Under the pieces are notes generated by a model. That model saw nothing but the letters and a program-made list of their open reading frames with translations, was not told the DNA's origin and did no database searches. Position numbers and translations under genes: made by a program. Below are positions 36,669 to 47,960 of a stretch of DNA of 60,523 nucleotides, one piece after another; the stretch's first letter is position 1; every line of letters starts with the position of its first letter. The DNA comes from Phycisphaeraceae bacterium (GTDB lineage: Bacteria > Planctomycetota > Phycisphaerae > Phycisphaerales > UBA1924), in contig JAHBXK010000021.1 of assembly GCA_019636535.1 (NCBI GenBank), positions 1 to 60,523 on the forward strand, in the 5' to 3' direction.

Positions 36669-38240
36669 TCAGTGCTTGTGGGGGCTTGCCTGCGGCATGA
36701 CGTTCTTGATCTCGCTCATCGCAAACGCAGGCAAGAACCGCAAGAACAGCAGGAAGAGCGTCAGGAAGATACCGACGGTCCCGGCGAAGGTCAGGATGTC
36801 GACCCAAGTCGGAAAGAACATCCCCCACTCACCGGGAAGAAAGGCACGGTGCAGGCTCGTCACGATGATGACGAAGCGCTCGAACCACATACCGATGGTC
36901 ACGAAGAACGCGACGACGAAGATCCAGAACGGGCTTGTTCTGAACCGTCGCATCCAGAACACTTGCGGTGTCACAACGTTGCAGAAAATCATGCTCCAGT
37001 ACGCCCACCAGTACGGTGCGTACTTGAGCTGCCCGTCGGCCCCAACCTGCGCCAGGAACGGCGGCAGGAGCCGGTTGTACACAAACACGTCGGCCTCAAA
37101 GGCGTTGCCGCTGTACCACGCCATGAAGAACTCCATGGCGTACGCGAACCCGACCATCATGCCCGTGACCAGGAGAATCTTGGCCATATTCTCCAAGTGA
37201 CGCAGCGTGATGATGTCCTTCATGTTCGCGTAGAGTTCGCGCGCGGGGATCATGAGCAGAAGCACCATGGCGAACCCGCCGAAAATCGCGCCCGCAACGA
37301 AGTAGGGTGGGAAAATCGTGGTGTGCCAGCCAGGCAGAATGCTCGTCGCGAAGTCGAACGAAACGATCGAGTGAACGCTCAAGACCAGCGGCGTGGAGAT
37401 ACCTGCCAGCATCAGGTACGCCTTCTCGTAGTTTTGCCAGTGCCGGGTGCTGAACCGCCAGCCCATCGACAGGAGGCCGTACACTCGCGCCTGAACTTCA
37501 TCGACGCGCAGGCTCAGGAACGGCATGACCATCGGTCCGGTCGCGTTCTTCTTCAGCCTCAGGATCGCGCGGTCGCGCAGCGTGGCAAAGTCCGGGATCA
37601 TGCCCATGTACCAGAACAGTGCCGACACCGTCGCGTACGTGCTCACCGCGAACACGTCCCACAGCAGGGGTGAGCGGAAGTTCGGCCAGATCGCGTTCGC
37701 GTTGGGGATCGGGAAGACCATCCAGATGAACCAGATGCGGCCTACGTGGATCGCCGGGAACGTGCCGGCACAGATGACGGCGAAGATCGTCATGGCCTCG
37801 GCTGCGCGATTGATGCTCGTGCGCCACTTCTGTTTGAGCAGGCACAAGATCGCGCTGATCAGCGTGCCGGCGTGGCCGATGCCGATCCAGAACACGAAGT
37901 TCGTGATGTCCCACGCCCATCCGACCTGATTGTTCAGACCCCACGTGCCCACACCCGTGATCAGCAGGTAGATGATCATCGCTGTGCCGATCGCGGCCAA
38001 CATGTTGGCGATGCCGAACACCGGCCACCACCACCCGCCGGGCTTCTTCTCGACGTAGCCACAGACGGTTTCAGTGATGTCGTTGAAGGATCGATCGTTC
38101 AGCACGAGCGGCGCACGCACGGCCGGATCGTCGATCAGCGTGCCGTCGCCCGCCCGCTTGTCGATCACCTGCGGTCGATCGACCGGAATGGTCCCCGCGA
38201 GTTGGCCTGCGGTGTACTGGTCTGGATGAATCACGCTCAT
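36669..38240 (-). CDS. actC: Alternative complex III subunit ActC (NrfD/PsrC-like)
   Basis: A 523-residue polytopic protein with about ten helices. [20 protein letters not shown] and, later, [20 protein letters not shown] are conserved in ActC, which contributes a quinol-binding site and a possible proton path. The C-terminus includes [20 protein letters not shown] and ends in a short His-containing tail. It starts 52 bases after the actB stop. Confidence 0.95.
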   Translation of the reverse strand: MSVIHPDQYTAGQLAGTIPVDRPQVIDKRAGDGTLIDDPAVRAPLVLNDRSFNDITETVCGYVEKKPGGWWWPVFGIANMLAAIGTAMIIYLLITGVGTWGLNNQVGWAWDITNFVFWIGIGHAGTLISAILCLLKQKWRTSINRAAEAMTIFAVICAGTFPAIHVGRIWFIWMVFPIPNANAIWPNFRSPLLWDVFAVSTYATVSALFWYMGMIPDFATLRDRAILRLKKNATGPMVMPFLSLRVDEVQARVYGLLSMGWRFSTRHWQNYEKAYLMLAGISTPLVLSVHSIVSFDFATSILPGWHTTIFPPYFVAGAIFGGFAMVLLLMIPARELYANMKDIITLRHLENMAKILLVTGMMVGFAYAMEFFMAWYSGNAFEADVFVYNRLLPPFLAQVGADGQLKYAPYWWAYWSMIFCNVVTPQVFWMRRFRTSPFWIFVVAFFVTIGMWFERFVIIVTSLHRAFLPGEWGMFFPTWVDILTFAGTVGIFLTLFLLFLRFLPAFAMSEIKNVMPQASPHKH

Positions 38241-38292
38241 GAACGTTGCTCCGAGCCGGTCCGGCCGGGAAAGAACAAACCCATCTCCCTGC

Positions 38293-41200
38293 TCACACGC
38301 CTGCCAACACCGCCAGGCTCAGCCTGTACCCCTGATCCTCGATCCGCTTGAGCGTGTCAACGCCCATAACGGAAGCACTCGCATGCTCGGGAGGCATCGC
38401 CCCACCGCTCCGCGCATGACCGCCGTGATCCGCATCAGGTCCGTGACCGTGATGGAAGGGCTCGTCCCATGCGTGTCGTCGATGCTTGTCGGTGATAAGC
38501 GCCGGATTCGGGTTTCGGACACTGAGCAGGTATGTCGTTCGAGGTCGGGTGTTGAGATAGCCGAGAAGCGAGTAACTGCGCTGCCCATTCCTGAGTTTGG
38601 CGACCGTGGACTCCGGGTCCTCGATGTCGCCGAACACGATCGCACCCGATGGACATGCCTGCTGGCACGCTGCCTGAACGAAGCCATCCGGGATGTAGTC
38701 GAGGTTCTTGAGTTTGATCTCGATCCTCGCCTCATTGATCCGCTGGATGCAGTACGTACACTTCTCCATCACGCCGCGCGACCGGACCGTCACGTCCGGG
38801 TTCATCTTCAACTTCTGGATGTTGTTGATCTGCTCCCGTAGCCGCGGCGGGATCAAGTTCACGTTCGACGGTCCGTCGATGCCGGCACCTCGCAGAGTCT
38901 CTTGGCCGATGAACCCACCGTTGAGTTTCCGCGTGCCGTACTCGAAGAAATTGAATCGGCGTACCTTGTAAGGACAGTTGTTGGCACAGTACCGCGTGCC
39001 GATGCAGCGGTTGTACACCATGTAGTTGATGCCCTCCGGTCCGTGCACCGTTGCGTTGACCGGGCAAACAGTCTCGCAGGGGGCGTTCTCGCACTGCACG
39101 CACGCTACGGGCTGAAAGAGCACCGAGTCCGGGTTCGCCACGTTCGGGCCTGCAAAGTACCGGTCCACCCGGATCCAGTGCATCTCGCGGCCCTTGTTCA
39201 CCTCGGCTTTGCCAACAACGGGGATGTTGTTCTCAGCCTGACAGGCAACGGTGCACACGTTGCATCCGGTGCAGGTCGTCAGGTCAATCGTCATGCCCCA
39301 CTGCGGTCGCTTGGCAAAGTCGGGCAGCGTGTTCGGTTGCGGCGGCCTGCCCGTTGCGGCGCTCGGGTGCGTGCCGCGCGGCGCGTTCTCCATCGTCTTC
39401 GTGCCGCGCTGAGGATTGATGTACGCGTTGACATTCGCAGGAGTGTGCGAGAGTTCACCGAGCATCTCGGCGAAGTTCAGGTCCCGCTCCTGCTTGTATG
39501 AATCGTACTTGATGCGGTCGCGCTTCTCAGAAGGGAGCGCGGCCAGAAGGGCCCTGTTGCTCTCGAAACTCCCCCACTTCTTCACGGCGGGCAGGTCGAC
39601 CTCGCGAACGATCGCACGGCCCTCCATCGAACCGTGCGCCTGCGTTGTGACAATCTGGTGCGACAACGGGCCGCTCGTAGCCCTGCGGATGCTCGCGCCG
39701 CGCGCCGAACGCGACCCGTCCCGGGGCAATATCCCGTACACGTTGAAACCGACGCCCGTGCCGACGTGGCCGCAGACTGTTCGGCCGTAGCCGACCTGGA
39801 CAACAACGGTGTTGTCCGGCACGCCGGGCGTCACCCACGCCGGCAACCGAACGCTCTGACCACCGACCGACAACTCGATCATCCGAGCCATTCGGTGTTC
39901 GGTCGTCGCCTTGTCCTGCTCGAGACCGTACTTGACCGCCGTTGCGACGCTGACCATCGCAACGTTGTCCCACGCAATCCGTGTTGTTGGCTCCGGCAAC
40001 TCATGCAGCCAGGCCGCGTTGGCGAATCGCCCATCGCCGACATTGCCAACGGCGAACACCACGTCAAAGTTCTCACCTGTGGCTGGCGCGCCCGCCTCGG
40101 CAAGACGGGCGATCTGGTCGGCAGCGCGTGCGCCAACCGTGGCGTCCACGGCCATCGCCGTTCCCTCGGCGAACACGCCGTTGAAGAGCGATCGCTTCCA
40201 CGTCGCCTCAAAGCCACCGGCCGATGCGCCCGCGAGCCGCTCTCGCCAGACGTTGCGTAGAAACTCGTAGCCGTCCGGGTTCGCTACGCCCGCGATCATC
40301 GCGAGAATCTCGATGTCGCTGCGCGTACCGAAGAGCGGCGCGATCATCGGCTGAATGGGGGAAGCCGTGCCGTCGATCGCCACCGCGTCGCCCCACGTCT
40401 CCAACCAGTGCGACATGGGGAGCCGCCAAGTCGACGCGGCCACGGTCTCGTTGTCATCCACGCTCGCAACGATCCGGTGCGTCGCCTTGGCGAATCTGGA
40501 GGCAAAGTCGATCGTGCCCGGCGCGTCGTACACCGGGTTCACACCAATGCAGATCACGGTGTCGACACGGCCCGCTTCCAACTCGGCGGTCAACGCGCTC
40601 AGACCCTCCGCGCCATTGGATGCGAAGTCCGCGGTGACTTCGCGATACGACACCGTTCGGCCGATGTTGCCCAGCGCTGCGTTGATCGCAACGCACAGCG
40701 CATGAACACCCGCGGGCTGCGCCGGGCCTGCGCACACAAGCGTGCGCCCCGTTCGAGCCCAACCCTGATCGTCCTTCAGGAGGTCCTTGGCCAATTCGCG
40801 CACAAATGTCGAGTCAATCGTCACACCCGTCGGCGTACCCGTCCGACCCAGCGCCGCCCGCACCGGCTCAGGCAGGCTCAGTCCCTGTGACGCCAATTCC
40901 TTCGCGAGAGCAATGACCATCGACGGGATCATCGAGGGCGCCATCGCCAGGCGATGGTCCGCGCGTCCGCCGGTGATGGAGAGCGAACTCTCGATCACAT
41001 ACAGACGGCTCATGGCGCCCGTCTCGACCGTCCGTCGCGATGCGAAGCCACGGGCATTGACGAGCGAGCCCGGCTCCAAGCCCAACAGATCACGGTCGAA
41101 GGAAACGACGACGTCCGCACTCTCGAGCTTGAACAGTTCGCGGCACGGCTTGCCAATCACCGCGCCGAGCGCCCTGGCTTGCGCATCGCTGTGCAACGGG

Positions 41201-41928
41201 TCATAACTCACCCATCGCGCGCGAGGGAATCGCTTTTCGACCATCGCCCGGACGGCGTCTCTGGTCGGGCTCTGCCGCTTCTCAACCACGAACCACAGGC
41301 CCTGGCCCTGCTTGGTCGCGAGGCGGTCGAAGTGCGGACCGAACCACGCGGCCACATCGTCCCACGATCGGGACTTGGAACCCTCGTCCCCCGGCAGCGA
41401 CGCGAGCACTGGGTCCTTGAGCCGGTCAGGGTCATACAGACCCAGAATCGATGATTGCGCCCACAACCCGCTCTTGCCACGATTGACCGGGTGCAGCGGA
41501 TTGCCCTCGATCTTCGTGGGCCGATTCTCGTGCGTCTCAACAAGCACGCCCTCCACGTCGCCGCCCGGAAGTGGCAGGCTGGTGGCAAAGAACAGCGGCT
41601 TGCCCGGGATCACGTCCTCAGGCACTTCCCGCGAGTAAGGCAGGATCTTGTGATCCGGACGCCGGCAGCCGGGAATAGTCGCTGCGCCGGCCAGTGCAAC
41701 CGAAGCACCCATCAGTTTCAAGAACGACCGACGTGAACTCTCGAGCAGTAGCGATGCACCGGCGGGCATCTCACGCTCGAGCCACTCACGGAAGTCCGGC
41801 GTGTCGGCAAGATCCTCGACGCTGCGCCAGTACTTGCGCCCGTCGGTGCCCACCTGCTCGTGCGACGCCGCCCGGGGCTTGCTGGCAGGTTGCTCTCCCA
41901 CCGTTGAATGGCATTGATCCATGCTCAT
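38293..41928 (-). CDS. actB: Alternative complex III iron-sulfur protein ActB (molybdopterin-like domain fused to ferredoxin domain)
   Basis: A 1211-residue fusion. A twin-arginine signal ([17 protein letters not shown]) sits after about 65 extra residues. A molybdopterin-oxidoreductase-like domain without visible cofactor ligands follows (about 95-800). The C-terminal domain binds the clusters: [39 protein letters not shown] and CQQAC. In known complexes these hold three [4Fe-4S] and one [3Fe-4S]. The tail is His-rich ([14 protein letters not shown]). ATG 41928 is used; ATG 41922 and an upstream GTG also fit. Confidence 0.95.
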   Translation of the reverse strand: MSMDQCHSTVGEQPASKPRAASHEQVGTDGRKYWRSVEDLADTPDFREWLEREMPAGASLLLESSRRSFLKLMGASVALAGAATIPGCRRPDHKILPYSREVPEDVIPGKPLFFATSLPLPGGDVEGVLVETHENRPTKIEGNPLHPVNRGKSGLWAQSSILGLYDPDRLKDPVLASLPGDEGSKSRSWDDVAAWFGPHFDRLATKQGQGLWFVVEKRQSPTRDAVRAMVEKRFPRARWVSYDPLHSDAQARALGAVIGKPCRELFKLESADVVVSFDRDLLGLEPGSLVNARGFASRRTVETGAMSRLYVIESSLSITGGRADHRLAMAPSMIPSMVIALAKELASQGLSLPEPVRAALGRTGTPTGVTIDSTFVRELAKDLLKDDQGWARTGRTLVCAGPAQPAGVHALCVAINAALGNIGRTVSYREVTADFASNGAEGLSALTAELEAGRVDTVICIGVNPVYDAPGTIDFASRFAKATHRIVASVDDNETVAASTWRLPMSHWLETWGDAVAIDGTASPIQPMIAPLFGTRSDIEILAMIAGVANPDGYEFLRNVWRERLAGASAGGFEATWKRSLFNGVFAEGTAMAVDATVGARAADQIARLAEAGAPATGENFDVVFAVGNVGDGRFANAAWLHELPEPTTRIAWDNVAMVSVATAVKYGLEQDKATTEHRMARMIELSVGGQSVRLPAWVTPGVPDNTVVVQVGYGRTVCGHVGTGVGFNVYGILPRDGSRSARGASIRRATSGPLSHQIVTTQAHGSMEGRAIVREVDLPAVKKWGSFESNRALLAALPSEKRDRIKYDSYKQERDLNFAEMLGELSHTPANVNAYINPQRGTKTMENAPRGTHPSAATGRPPQPNTLPDFAKRPQWGMTIDLTTCTGCNVCTVACQAENNIPVVGKAEVNKGREMHWIRVDRYFAGPNVANPDSVLFQPVACVQCENAPCETVCPVNATVHGPEGINYMVYNRCIGTRYCANNCPYKVRRFNFFEYGTRKLNGGFIGQETLRGAGIDGPSNVNLIPPRLREQINNIQKLKMNPDVTVRSRGVMEKCTYCIQRINEARIEIKLKNLDYIPDGFVQAACQQACPSGAIVFGDIEDPESTVAKLRNGQRSYSLLGYLNTRPRTTYLLSVRNPNPALITDKHRRHAWDEPFHHGHGPDADHGGHARSGGAMPPEHASASVMGVDTLKRIEDQGYRLSLAVLAGV

Positions 41929-42009
41929 GTGCTGCTCATCCCAAGCCCGCCCCAAACTCAATCGTCTTGTGTCGCCAAGATCCGCCGTCCAATCTCGAAC
42001 GACGGATCA

Positions 42010-42819
42010 TCAGTAGTGGCACGCCCCGCAGTTCGCCGGCAAGAGGTGCAGGTTCTTCTCTTCGAGCGCCTTAAGCAGCGCTGCGCCGCCCGGAGTTGCC
42101 GCGCCGTCCGCACCGGTTCCGGAAGTATTCCGGAAGTTTGTGCTCTCAAAATGATCTCTCACCCAGTAGAGGTCCGTCACCTTGTCGCGGGGCACGAGGT
42201 GCGGCTCAGCATTCCGATGACACTCCAGACACCACCCCATGCTCAGGGGCTCAACCTGGTGAACCACCGGCTGCTCCATGATGTTGCCGTGGCACGAGAG
42301 GCAACTCACGCCCGCATGGATGTGCACGTGGTGCGGGAAGTTGCGTACATAATCCGGCACCTTGTGCACACGGCGCCACTCGATCGGAGCGTCGGCCTCC
42401 CAAGCATCGCGAACAAACTGCACCCGTTCGGCCTTGGCGAACAGCGTGTTCACATGGCCATCGGCGTGACAGCCCATGCAGGTGCTCACCGTCGGGATGT
42501 TTGCTTCGGCCGACTCCTCGATGTGCGAGTGGCAGTAACGACAGTCCATGCCGAGTTTGCCGGCGTGAATCTGGTGAGAGAAGCCGGGGTACATCACGCC
42601 TGGGATTTCGGGCGTTCGCGAGTCGCGCCGTGCCGCCTCGAACAGATCCTGCTCGAAAGCCGCCGACACCGCTGGCTGCGCGGGCATGTAGCCGGTGCGC
42701 CAGTACTTGGGAGTGAAGTAATACCAGACCAGTCCGATTACCAACCCAAGCCCGGCCAGCGTGCCACCGAGCAACATGGTCGGGAGTGTGTTGGTCCACT
42801 TTGGGAAGATCATCGACAC
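42010..42819 (-). CDS. actA: Alternative complex III pentaheme cytochrome c ActA
   Basis: A 269-residue protein with an N-terminal helix (about 13-35) and five CxxCH heme sites starting at residues 93, 114, 173, 197 and 264; the last is at the extreme C-terminus (CGACHY). Length and heme number match ActA. It is the first gene of the operon. The start is GTG 42819, with AGGGG eight bases upstream; ATG 42813 in the same frame would be poorly spaced. Confidence 0.94.
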   Translation of the reverse strand: MSMIFPKWTNTLPTMLLGGTLAGLGLVIGLVWYYFTPKYWRTGYMPAQPAVSAAFEQDLFEAARRDSRTPEIPGVMYPGFSHQIHAGKLGMDCRYCHSHIEESAEANIPTVSTCMGCHADGHVNTLFAKAERVQFVRDAWEADAPIEWRRVHKVPDYVRNFPHHVHIHAGVSCLSCHGNIMEQPVVHQVEPLSMGWCLECHRNAEPHLVPRDKVTDLYWVRDHFESTNFRNTSGTGADGAATPGGAALLKALEEKNLHLLPANCGACHY

Positions 42820-43174
42820 GCGGCAGACCCCTTTCAGTCAGGCCGTAAGATATCCTGTCAAAGCAAACAAAGCCCCGACGGAAGCGGGGATTCGCTCCCA
42901 CGAAGCGATGCGGTGACCCAAAAACTCAAACATAAGCCTGCAGGTTTGTCTCCGATAACCTACGAATCCCACGTGACATTCGTGCCCACGAAGAGAAAGT
43001 CCGGTAGGGCAGAAGTGTCGCGTCTTGGGGTTGTGTCTGTCAAGCCAACCTCACCTGTGGGTAAGAAATGAGACTGAGTCTCATCTGTCGATCGGACCAC
43101 CCGTGATCACGTCAGTCTGCTTTGGTTTCAGACCTGACTCGTATGCCCGAAGACCACTCGAGGAACGAAACCCA
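42820..43174. promoter_or_regulatory. Divergent upstream region of actA operon and ctaA
   Basis: A 355-base spacer with no gene, the only upstream region for both the respiratory operon and ctaA. A TTGACA hexamer reads on the minus strand at 42861-42856, though its expected -10 is poor. Hairpin-forming repeats are CCCCG/CGGGG near 42870-42890 and an imperfect 9-bp hairpin at 43111-43138 in the ctaA leader. A perfect inverted repeat at 43068-43084 is listed separately. Base composition is more AT-rich than the flanking genes around 42855-42965. Confidence 0.6.
43068..43084. promoter_or_regulatory. Perfect 8-1-8 inverted repeat, candidate operator
   Basis: The site reads ATGAGACT-G-AGTCTCAT, perfectly symmetric about one base. 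It contains the TGA-N-A-N-T-N-A-N-T-N-TCA skeleton of the 7-1-7 sites bound by Fur-family regulators (Fur, PerR, Zur). It lies 91 bases before the ctaA start and 249 bases from the actA start. Which regulator binds is inference. Confidence 0.55.
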
Positions 43175-44614
43175 ATGACTGCCAACCGACCTGTCGCGCA
43201 CAGCCTCGTTTCACAGATCGGAGCAATGCTCACACTTGCGTTCGGGGTGACCATTTGCGTCTGGATCGCGGCGTTCGTCGCTCACATGCCATGGCTGAAC
43301 CTACCCGCACATGTAGCCGGTCCGACTGTTTTGGTCGTTTGGGTGATCGCTGCATCGGTGGCTGCCCGACGGGTGGTTGGGCAACCCAAGCCCTGGCTCA
43401 CCTGCGGCGTTGCGGGTTTGCTCACCGCACTCCTGACGCTGCTCATCCTCGGTGCGCTGCTTGTTGAGCAACCGACAGTCGACGGCGCACCGCTTCCCGG
43501 TTCGCAGGGTCTTCGACCGAACGCCCCAGCGCTCATGGCGGGGTTTGTGGGTTTGGGAGTTGCGATCGGCCTGTTGGGGTGCGCGATCGCATCGACGGTT
43601 CTGCGAAGCACCCCACCCGGGCACATTGACGAGAAGGAAATCTGGCTCGCCAGGCTGGCTGGAGTCGCCGTCCTCGCGGTTGTGCCGCTGTTGATCGTCG
43701 GAGGGAAAGTGACCAGCGCCAAGGCCGGCATGGCGATCATCGGTTGGCCCGGCTCGGATGGCGCCAACATGTTTCTGTATCCGATCGCCCTCATGGCCAA
43801 TCCCGAGCGGTTCCTTGAGCACACGCACCGTCTTTTCGGGACACTTGTCGGACTGACGTTCCTTGCGCTCATGCTGTACACGTTCGCGGCAACAAGATCG
43901 AGCGTTGTGCGCTTGTATGCGATCGTGCTCTTCGTCGGAGTCGTGGTACAGGGCGTGCTCGGAGGCGTTCGTGTCACGAACAACAGTGTCTCGCTCGCGG
44001 CCGGGCACGGCGTGCTCGCGCAGTTGTTTTTCGCGGGGGCCGTGGCGTTCGCTGCGAGGGTTCGACCGTTGTTCGACCGAGGCTTGGCCTTGCCCGACTC
44101 GCCGCGAACTTCGTTGAAGCCGATGGCCATCGTGCTATTCGGCTGCCTGTTCGTGCAATTGGTCTTTGGCGCGATATACCGGCACATGGGACACCTCCAC
44201 TCGCTTTGGTCGCATGTCGGCTTCTCGTTCATCGTGCTCGTCTTATGCATCATCGTCGGAGCCAAGGTGAAGAGGGCGGGCCAGATTGCGGACAGTCAAA
44301 CGCGGGCAGCGGAAGGGCGGCGAACACTCACACGTGTCGGCTCGGGGCTCTCGCACGTCGTGGGGCTGCAGTTTGTGCTGGGGTGGATCGCACTCTGGGC
44401 CGTGCTGTCTGTAAAGGACCGATCGATCCCGATCGGGGCGGAGGTGCTGGAGGCCGAATCCGTCCCGGTGGTGACGCTCTTGATCCGCACTGCGCACCAG
44501 GCGAACGGCGCGCTCCTCCTGGCTTATGCCTCGCTGGCGCTGGTCTGGACGCTCTGGATGTACCGCACGGCTATCGCTGAGCGGTCAACCGCACTGACGG
44601 GCCACGCGAACTAA
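43175..44614 (+). CDS. ctaA: Heme A synthase (COX15/CtaA family) with extra N-terminal membrane domain
   Basis: A 479-residue polytopic protein. The CtaA core starts near residue 155: IWLARLAGVAV, then GGKVTSAKAGMAIIGWP and the heme-binding EHTHRLFG; later His residues are in LAAGHGVLAQ, SHVGFSF and RTAHQANGAL. CtaA oxidises heme O to heme A for the aa3-type centre of CtaD. About 155 residues with four more helices precede the core, which is unusual since typical CtaA has about 300-350 residues. ATG 43175 has AGGAA nearby. It is divergent from the act-cta operon; no ctaB (heme O synthase) is in the window. Confidence 0.88.
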   Translation: MTANRPVAHSLVSQIGAMLTLAFGVTICVWIAAFVAHMPWLNLPAHVAGPTVLVVWVIAASVAARRVVGQPKPWLTCGVAGLLTALLTLLILGALLVEQPTVDGAPLPGSQGLRPNAPALMAGFVGLGVAIGLLGCAIASTVLRSTPPGHIDEKEIWLARLAGVAVLAVVPLLIVGGKVTSAKAGMAIIGWPGSDGANMFLYPIALMANPERFLEHTHRLFGTLVGLTFLALMLYTFAATRSSVVRLYAIVLFVGVVVQGVLGGVRVTNNSVSLAAGHGVLAQLFFAGAVAFAARVRPLFDRGLALPDSPRTSLKPMAIVLFGCLFVQLVFGAIYRHMGHLHSLWSHVGFSFIVLVLCIIVGAKVKRAGQIADSQTRAAEGRRTLTRVGSGLSHVVGLQFVLGWIALWAVLSVKDRSIPIGAEVLEAESVPVVTLLIRTAHQANGALLLAYASLALVWTLWMYRTAIAERSTALTGHAN

Positions 44615-44863
44615 CCTGACCGAATCGTGGGGCATTCGGTGCACCAATCCGGCTAGTTTCGCAGAATACTTGGTCAAACTCGGCGGTATCCGGCCCAATC
44701 GGCTTGCCGATTGGATGATCATGTCCGATATTGATTGGGTGTGGCTCGCACCAGTGCGTCGGTTCGGCAGCCCAACCGCAATCGCCTGCGTAATCGAGCG
44801 TTGTCCTGTGGGCGCAAGCAATGCGAGCATGCCCTGATTCGGAGCAGGGACCGGAGAATCGCC

Positions 44864-46501
44864 GTGCAAACAGACCCCGCGAACGAACCCGGCGCCGAAC
44901 AGCTCGCGCACGACGCTGCACCGGCCTCCACCGCAAGTGCACCCAGGCAAGGACCGAGCCCAGCCAGAAGGACCCCACGCTCGATGGTCCGCCCGATCAA
45001 CACATCGCTCGTACCGATACGGCCGAGAGACTTCGGGTTCGAACAAGCGCGGCACTTACTTCTCCGAGCCGGGTTCGGCGGCACACCCAAGCAGGTGAGC
45101 ACGGTCGCGTCATGGGGACCGGAGAGAGCGGTCGACTACGTCGTGAACTACGAGGCCGTTCGATTCGACGAGCCTTCCGCAAACGCCTTCGATCGAGACA
45201 TCATGCGTCCGATCAACGCCGAGGAACGCGGCGAACTGGCGCGTGCTCGGGCGCGAGGCGACGAAGTAGCTGTTGCAAGACTGCGTGCCATGCGACAAGA
45301 AGCCGAGAGGCTGGATCGTCAGCAGATACTGCGCGTCCAGCACTGGTGGCTGAAGCGCATGATCGAGACACCCCGCCCGCTCGAAGAGAAGATGACGCTC
45401 TTCTGGCACGGGCACTTCGCGACCAGTTATCGCACGATCGAGGATTCGTTCCACATGTACCAGCAGAACCTGATGTTCCGACGCAACGCCGTCGGCAACT
45501 TCGGGGCCCTGCTGTTCGGGATCATCCGCGATCCCGCGATGCTCGCATACCTCGACAACAACAATTCGCGACGCGGCAGGCCGAACGAGAACCTCGCACG
45601 AGAATTGATGGAACTCTTCTCGCTCGGCGTCGGAAACTACACCGAGCAGGACATAAAGGAAGGCGCCCGTGCGCTCACCGGCTACACGTTTCAGGACGAC
45701 GAATTCACATTCAACCGGGCGAACCACGATGACGGACAGAAGACCATTCTGGGCGTCAGAGGCGCGCTCGACGGCGAGGGTTTCGTTCGGGCGATCCTCG
45801 CTCACCCCGCATGTGCGAGTTTCATCTGCACCAAGCTCTACCGCTACTTCGTCTCGCACTACCCCACGGGTCGTCCAGCGCTCGACAAATCCGCGGAGAC
45901 CGTGGTTCGCCAACTGGCGTACACGTTCTCGTCGTCTCGCTACGAACTCAAGCCCGTGCTCAGACGGCTGTTTCTCTCCGAGCACTTCTACCAGCCGGAA
46001 CTGATGAACGAGATGATCAAGTCACCGGCCGATCTGGTTGTCGGCGCGGTGCGATCGCTGAACACCCCCGTGCGTGATCTTGGTGTGCTGAGCGACGCGA
46101 TGAACTTGATGGGACAGAGTGTGTTCTTCCCGCCGAGCGTCAAAGGGTGGGACGGCGGCCGGTCTTGGATCAACACCGCCACGCTCTTCGTTCGGCAGAA
46201 CATCCTGTGCTTCCTGCTCACCGGTAAGATGCCCCGCGGCTACGACGCGCTCGCGAATTCAGAACGTTTCGACGCCGAACGACTCCTGCGCGAACTGGAC
46301 ATTCCCCACACCGCCGACTCGTCCGAGCACGTCGAGATGATCGCCGAGTCCATGCTGCGATTCACCCTCGGCACCGCGAGCAGGCGGAACATCGACACGC
46401 TCGTCGCCTACGCCCAAAGCCGGGCGGGCCCGGTCGACTCCGACTTGTTCACGGGCATGTTGCTGCTGATCACCGCCATGCCCGAGTACCAACTCTGTTA
46501 G
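44864..46501 (+). CDS. DUF1800 family protein
   Basis: A 545-residue protein of a family abundant in planctomycetes and related phyla. HWWLKRMIETPRPLEEKMTL and WHGHFATSYRTI, NENLARELMELFSLGVGNYT and FPPSVKGWDGGRSWINTATL are characteristic. No catalytic role is established. It is followed by a DUF1501 gene 67 bases downstream, the usual pairing. The start is uncertain: GTG 44864 has GGAG seven bases upstream; GTG 44735 and ATG 44984 are alternatives. No clear signal peptide is visible, though the partner has one. Confidence 0.87.
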   Translation: MQTDPANEPGAEQLAHDAAPASTASAPRQGPSPARRTPRSMVRPINTSLVPIRPRDFGFEQARHLLLRAGFGGTPKQVSTVASWGPERAVDYVVNYEAVRFDEPSANAFDRDIMRPINAEERGELARARARGDEVAVARLRAMRQEAERLDRQQILRVQHWWLKRMIETPRPLEEKMTLFWHGHFATSYRTIEDSFHMYQQNLMFRRNAVGNFGALLFGIIRDPAMLAYLDNNNSRRGRPNENLARELMELFSLGVGNYTEQDIKEGARALTGYTFQDDEFTFNRANHDDGQKTILGVRGALDGEGFVRAILAHPACASFICTKLYRYFVSHYPTGRPALDKSAETVVRQLAYTFSSSRYELKPVLRRLFLSEHFYQPELMNEMIKSPADLVVGAVRSLNTPVRDLGVLSDAMNLMGQSVFFPPSVKGWDGGRSWINTATLFVRQNILCFLLTGKMPRGYDALANSERFDAERLLRELDIPHTADSSEHVEMIAESMLRFTLGTASRRNIDTLVAYAQSRAGPVDSDLFTGMLLLITAMPEYQLC

Positions 46502-46568
46502 TCGCAAGCCCCGCCCACAGACCGCTCGTTGTTCGCCGTGCGAACAATGACCAAGGAAGGATGCAACG

Positions 46569-47879
46569 ATGGACCTCTGGAACTCACGAGCATTTACGCG
46601 CCGCGTCTTCCTGTCGAAGGGGCTGGTGCTCGCCTCTGCGGCCACGACCATCCCCGCGTTTTTGCAGCGCTCGGCGTTCGGGCTGCCCTTCGCTTCGGCC
46701 GGCATGTCGTCCATTCCAGGAGTCGATGAGAACCGCGTGCTCGTGGTCGTTCAATTGGCGGGCGGTAACGACGGACTCAACACGGTGATCCCGTTCGCCG
46801 ACCCGGCATACTACCGTGCTCGAAATTCGATCGGCATCCGCGAGCAGAACGTCTTGAAGTTCGCCCGCAACATTCCGGTCGGGCTCCATCCCCAGTTGTC
46901 CGGGTTCAAGTCGCTGTACGACGAGGGACTCCTGACGGTCGTGCAGGGTGTGGGCTATCCCAACCCCAACCGCTCGCACTTCAAGAGCATGGACATCTGG
47001 CACACGGCCGAACCGAGCGGCACGGGCACCGGGTGGCTAGGCCGTTACTTTGACAACGAGTGCTGCGGCAAGCCGACCCAAGACGGTCTGCCCGGCACAC
47101 CGGAGCCGATGGCGGGCATCACGATCGGGCGTGAAGCGCCGTTGGCGATGCAGGGATTCAAGTCCAAACCGATCGGGTTTGAGTCCGCGGACCTGTTCCG
47201 CTGGCTGGGCAGCGACATGGAGCCTGGGTTGAGTGAACGCTACGACGCGATCAACCGTGCGGGCGTCACCGATGACGTCCATCACGAAACAACCGCGGCG
47301 TTCCTCATGCGCACCTCGCTCGACGCGCAGGTCTCGAGCGATCTGATCCGCAAGGCCGTCTCGTCCCGTCCGACCGGACAGTACCCGCAAACCGAACTGG
47401 GCCGACAACTGGCCATGGTCAGTTCGATGATCCGTGCCGGGCTCAAGACCCGCGTGTACTACGTCTCGCTGGGCGGGTTCGACACGCACGCCGGTCAGGG
47501 CGGTGAGAACGGTCGACACGCCCAGTTGCTTCAAACACTCGGCAATGCGGTCCGCGCCTTTTATGCCGACCTGAAAGCCCAAGGGAACGACGGGCGCGTC
47601 TTGACCATGTCGTTCAGCGAGTTCGGCCGGCGCGTGGCCCAGAACGCTTCGGGCGGGACCGACCACGGTGCCGCCGCGCCGATGTTCCTCTTTGGACCGA
47701 TGGTGCAACCTGGGATCGTGGGTGCGCACCCGTCGCTGACGAACCTCGACTCGGGCGATCTTCGCTACTCAACGGACTTCCGCGGTGTGTACGCGGGCAT
47801 ACTGGAGAACTGGCTGAAGGCCGATTCTCGCAAAGTGCTCGAGGCGACCTTCCGACCAGTCAAAACGCTGAAAGCCTGA
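46569..47879 (+). CDS. DUF1501 family protein with twin-arginine signal
   Basis: A 436-residue protein. The N-terminus FTRRVFLSKGLVLASAAT is a Tat-type signal, so it is likely exported folded. VVVQLAGGNDGLNTVIPFAD, YVSLGGFDTHAGQGGENGRH and FSEFGRRVAQNASGGTDHG mark the DUF1501 domain, related to the alkaline phosphatase/sulfatase fold. Conserved Asp and His residues in those segments may bind metal. Its substrate is unknown. It forms a pair with the DUF1800 gene. Confidence 0.9.
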   Translation: MDLWNSRAFTRRVFLSKGLVLASAATTIPAFLQRSAFGLPFASAGMSSIPGVDENRVLVVVQLAGGNDGLNTVIPFADPAYYRARNSIGIREQNVLKFARNIPVGLHPQLSGFKSLYDEGLLTVVQGVGYPNPNRSHFKSMDIWHTAEPSGTGTGWLGRYFDNECCGKPTQDGLPGTPEPMAGITIGREAPLAMQGFKSKPIGFESADLFRWLGSDMEPGLSERYDAINRAGVTDDVHHETTAAFLMRTSLDAQVSSDLIRKAVSSRPTGQYPQTELGRQLAMVSSMIRAGLKTRVYYVSLGGFDTHAGQGGENGRHAQLLQTLGNAVRAFYADLKAQGNDGRVLTMSFSEFGRRVAQNASGGTDHGAAAPMFLFGPMVQPGIVGAHPSLTNLDSGDLRYSTDFRGVYAGILENWLKADSRKVLEATFRPVKTLKA

Positions 47880-47960
47880 TCCGATTCGAGCGCCGTTCGA
47901 TCCGAGCACACGATCAACGCCGCACTCGGAGCGTGCACAGCGCGTTGCCCTGCCGCAACG

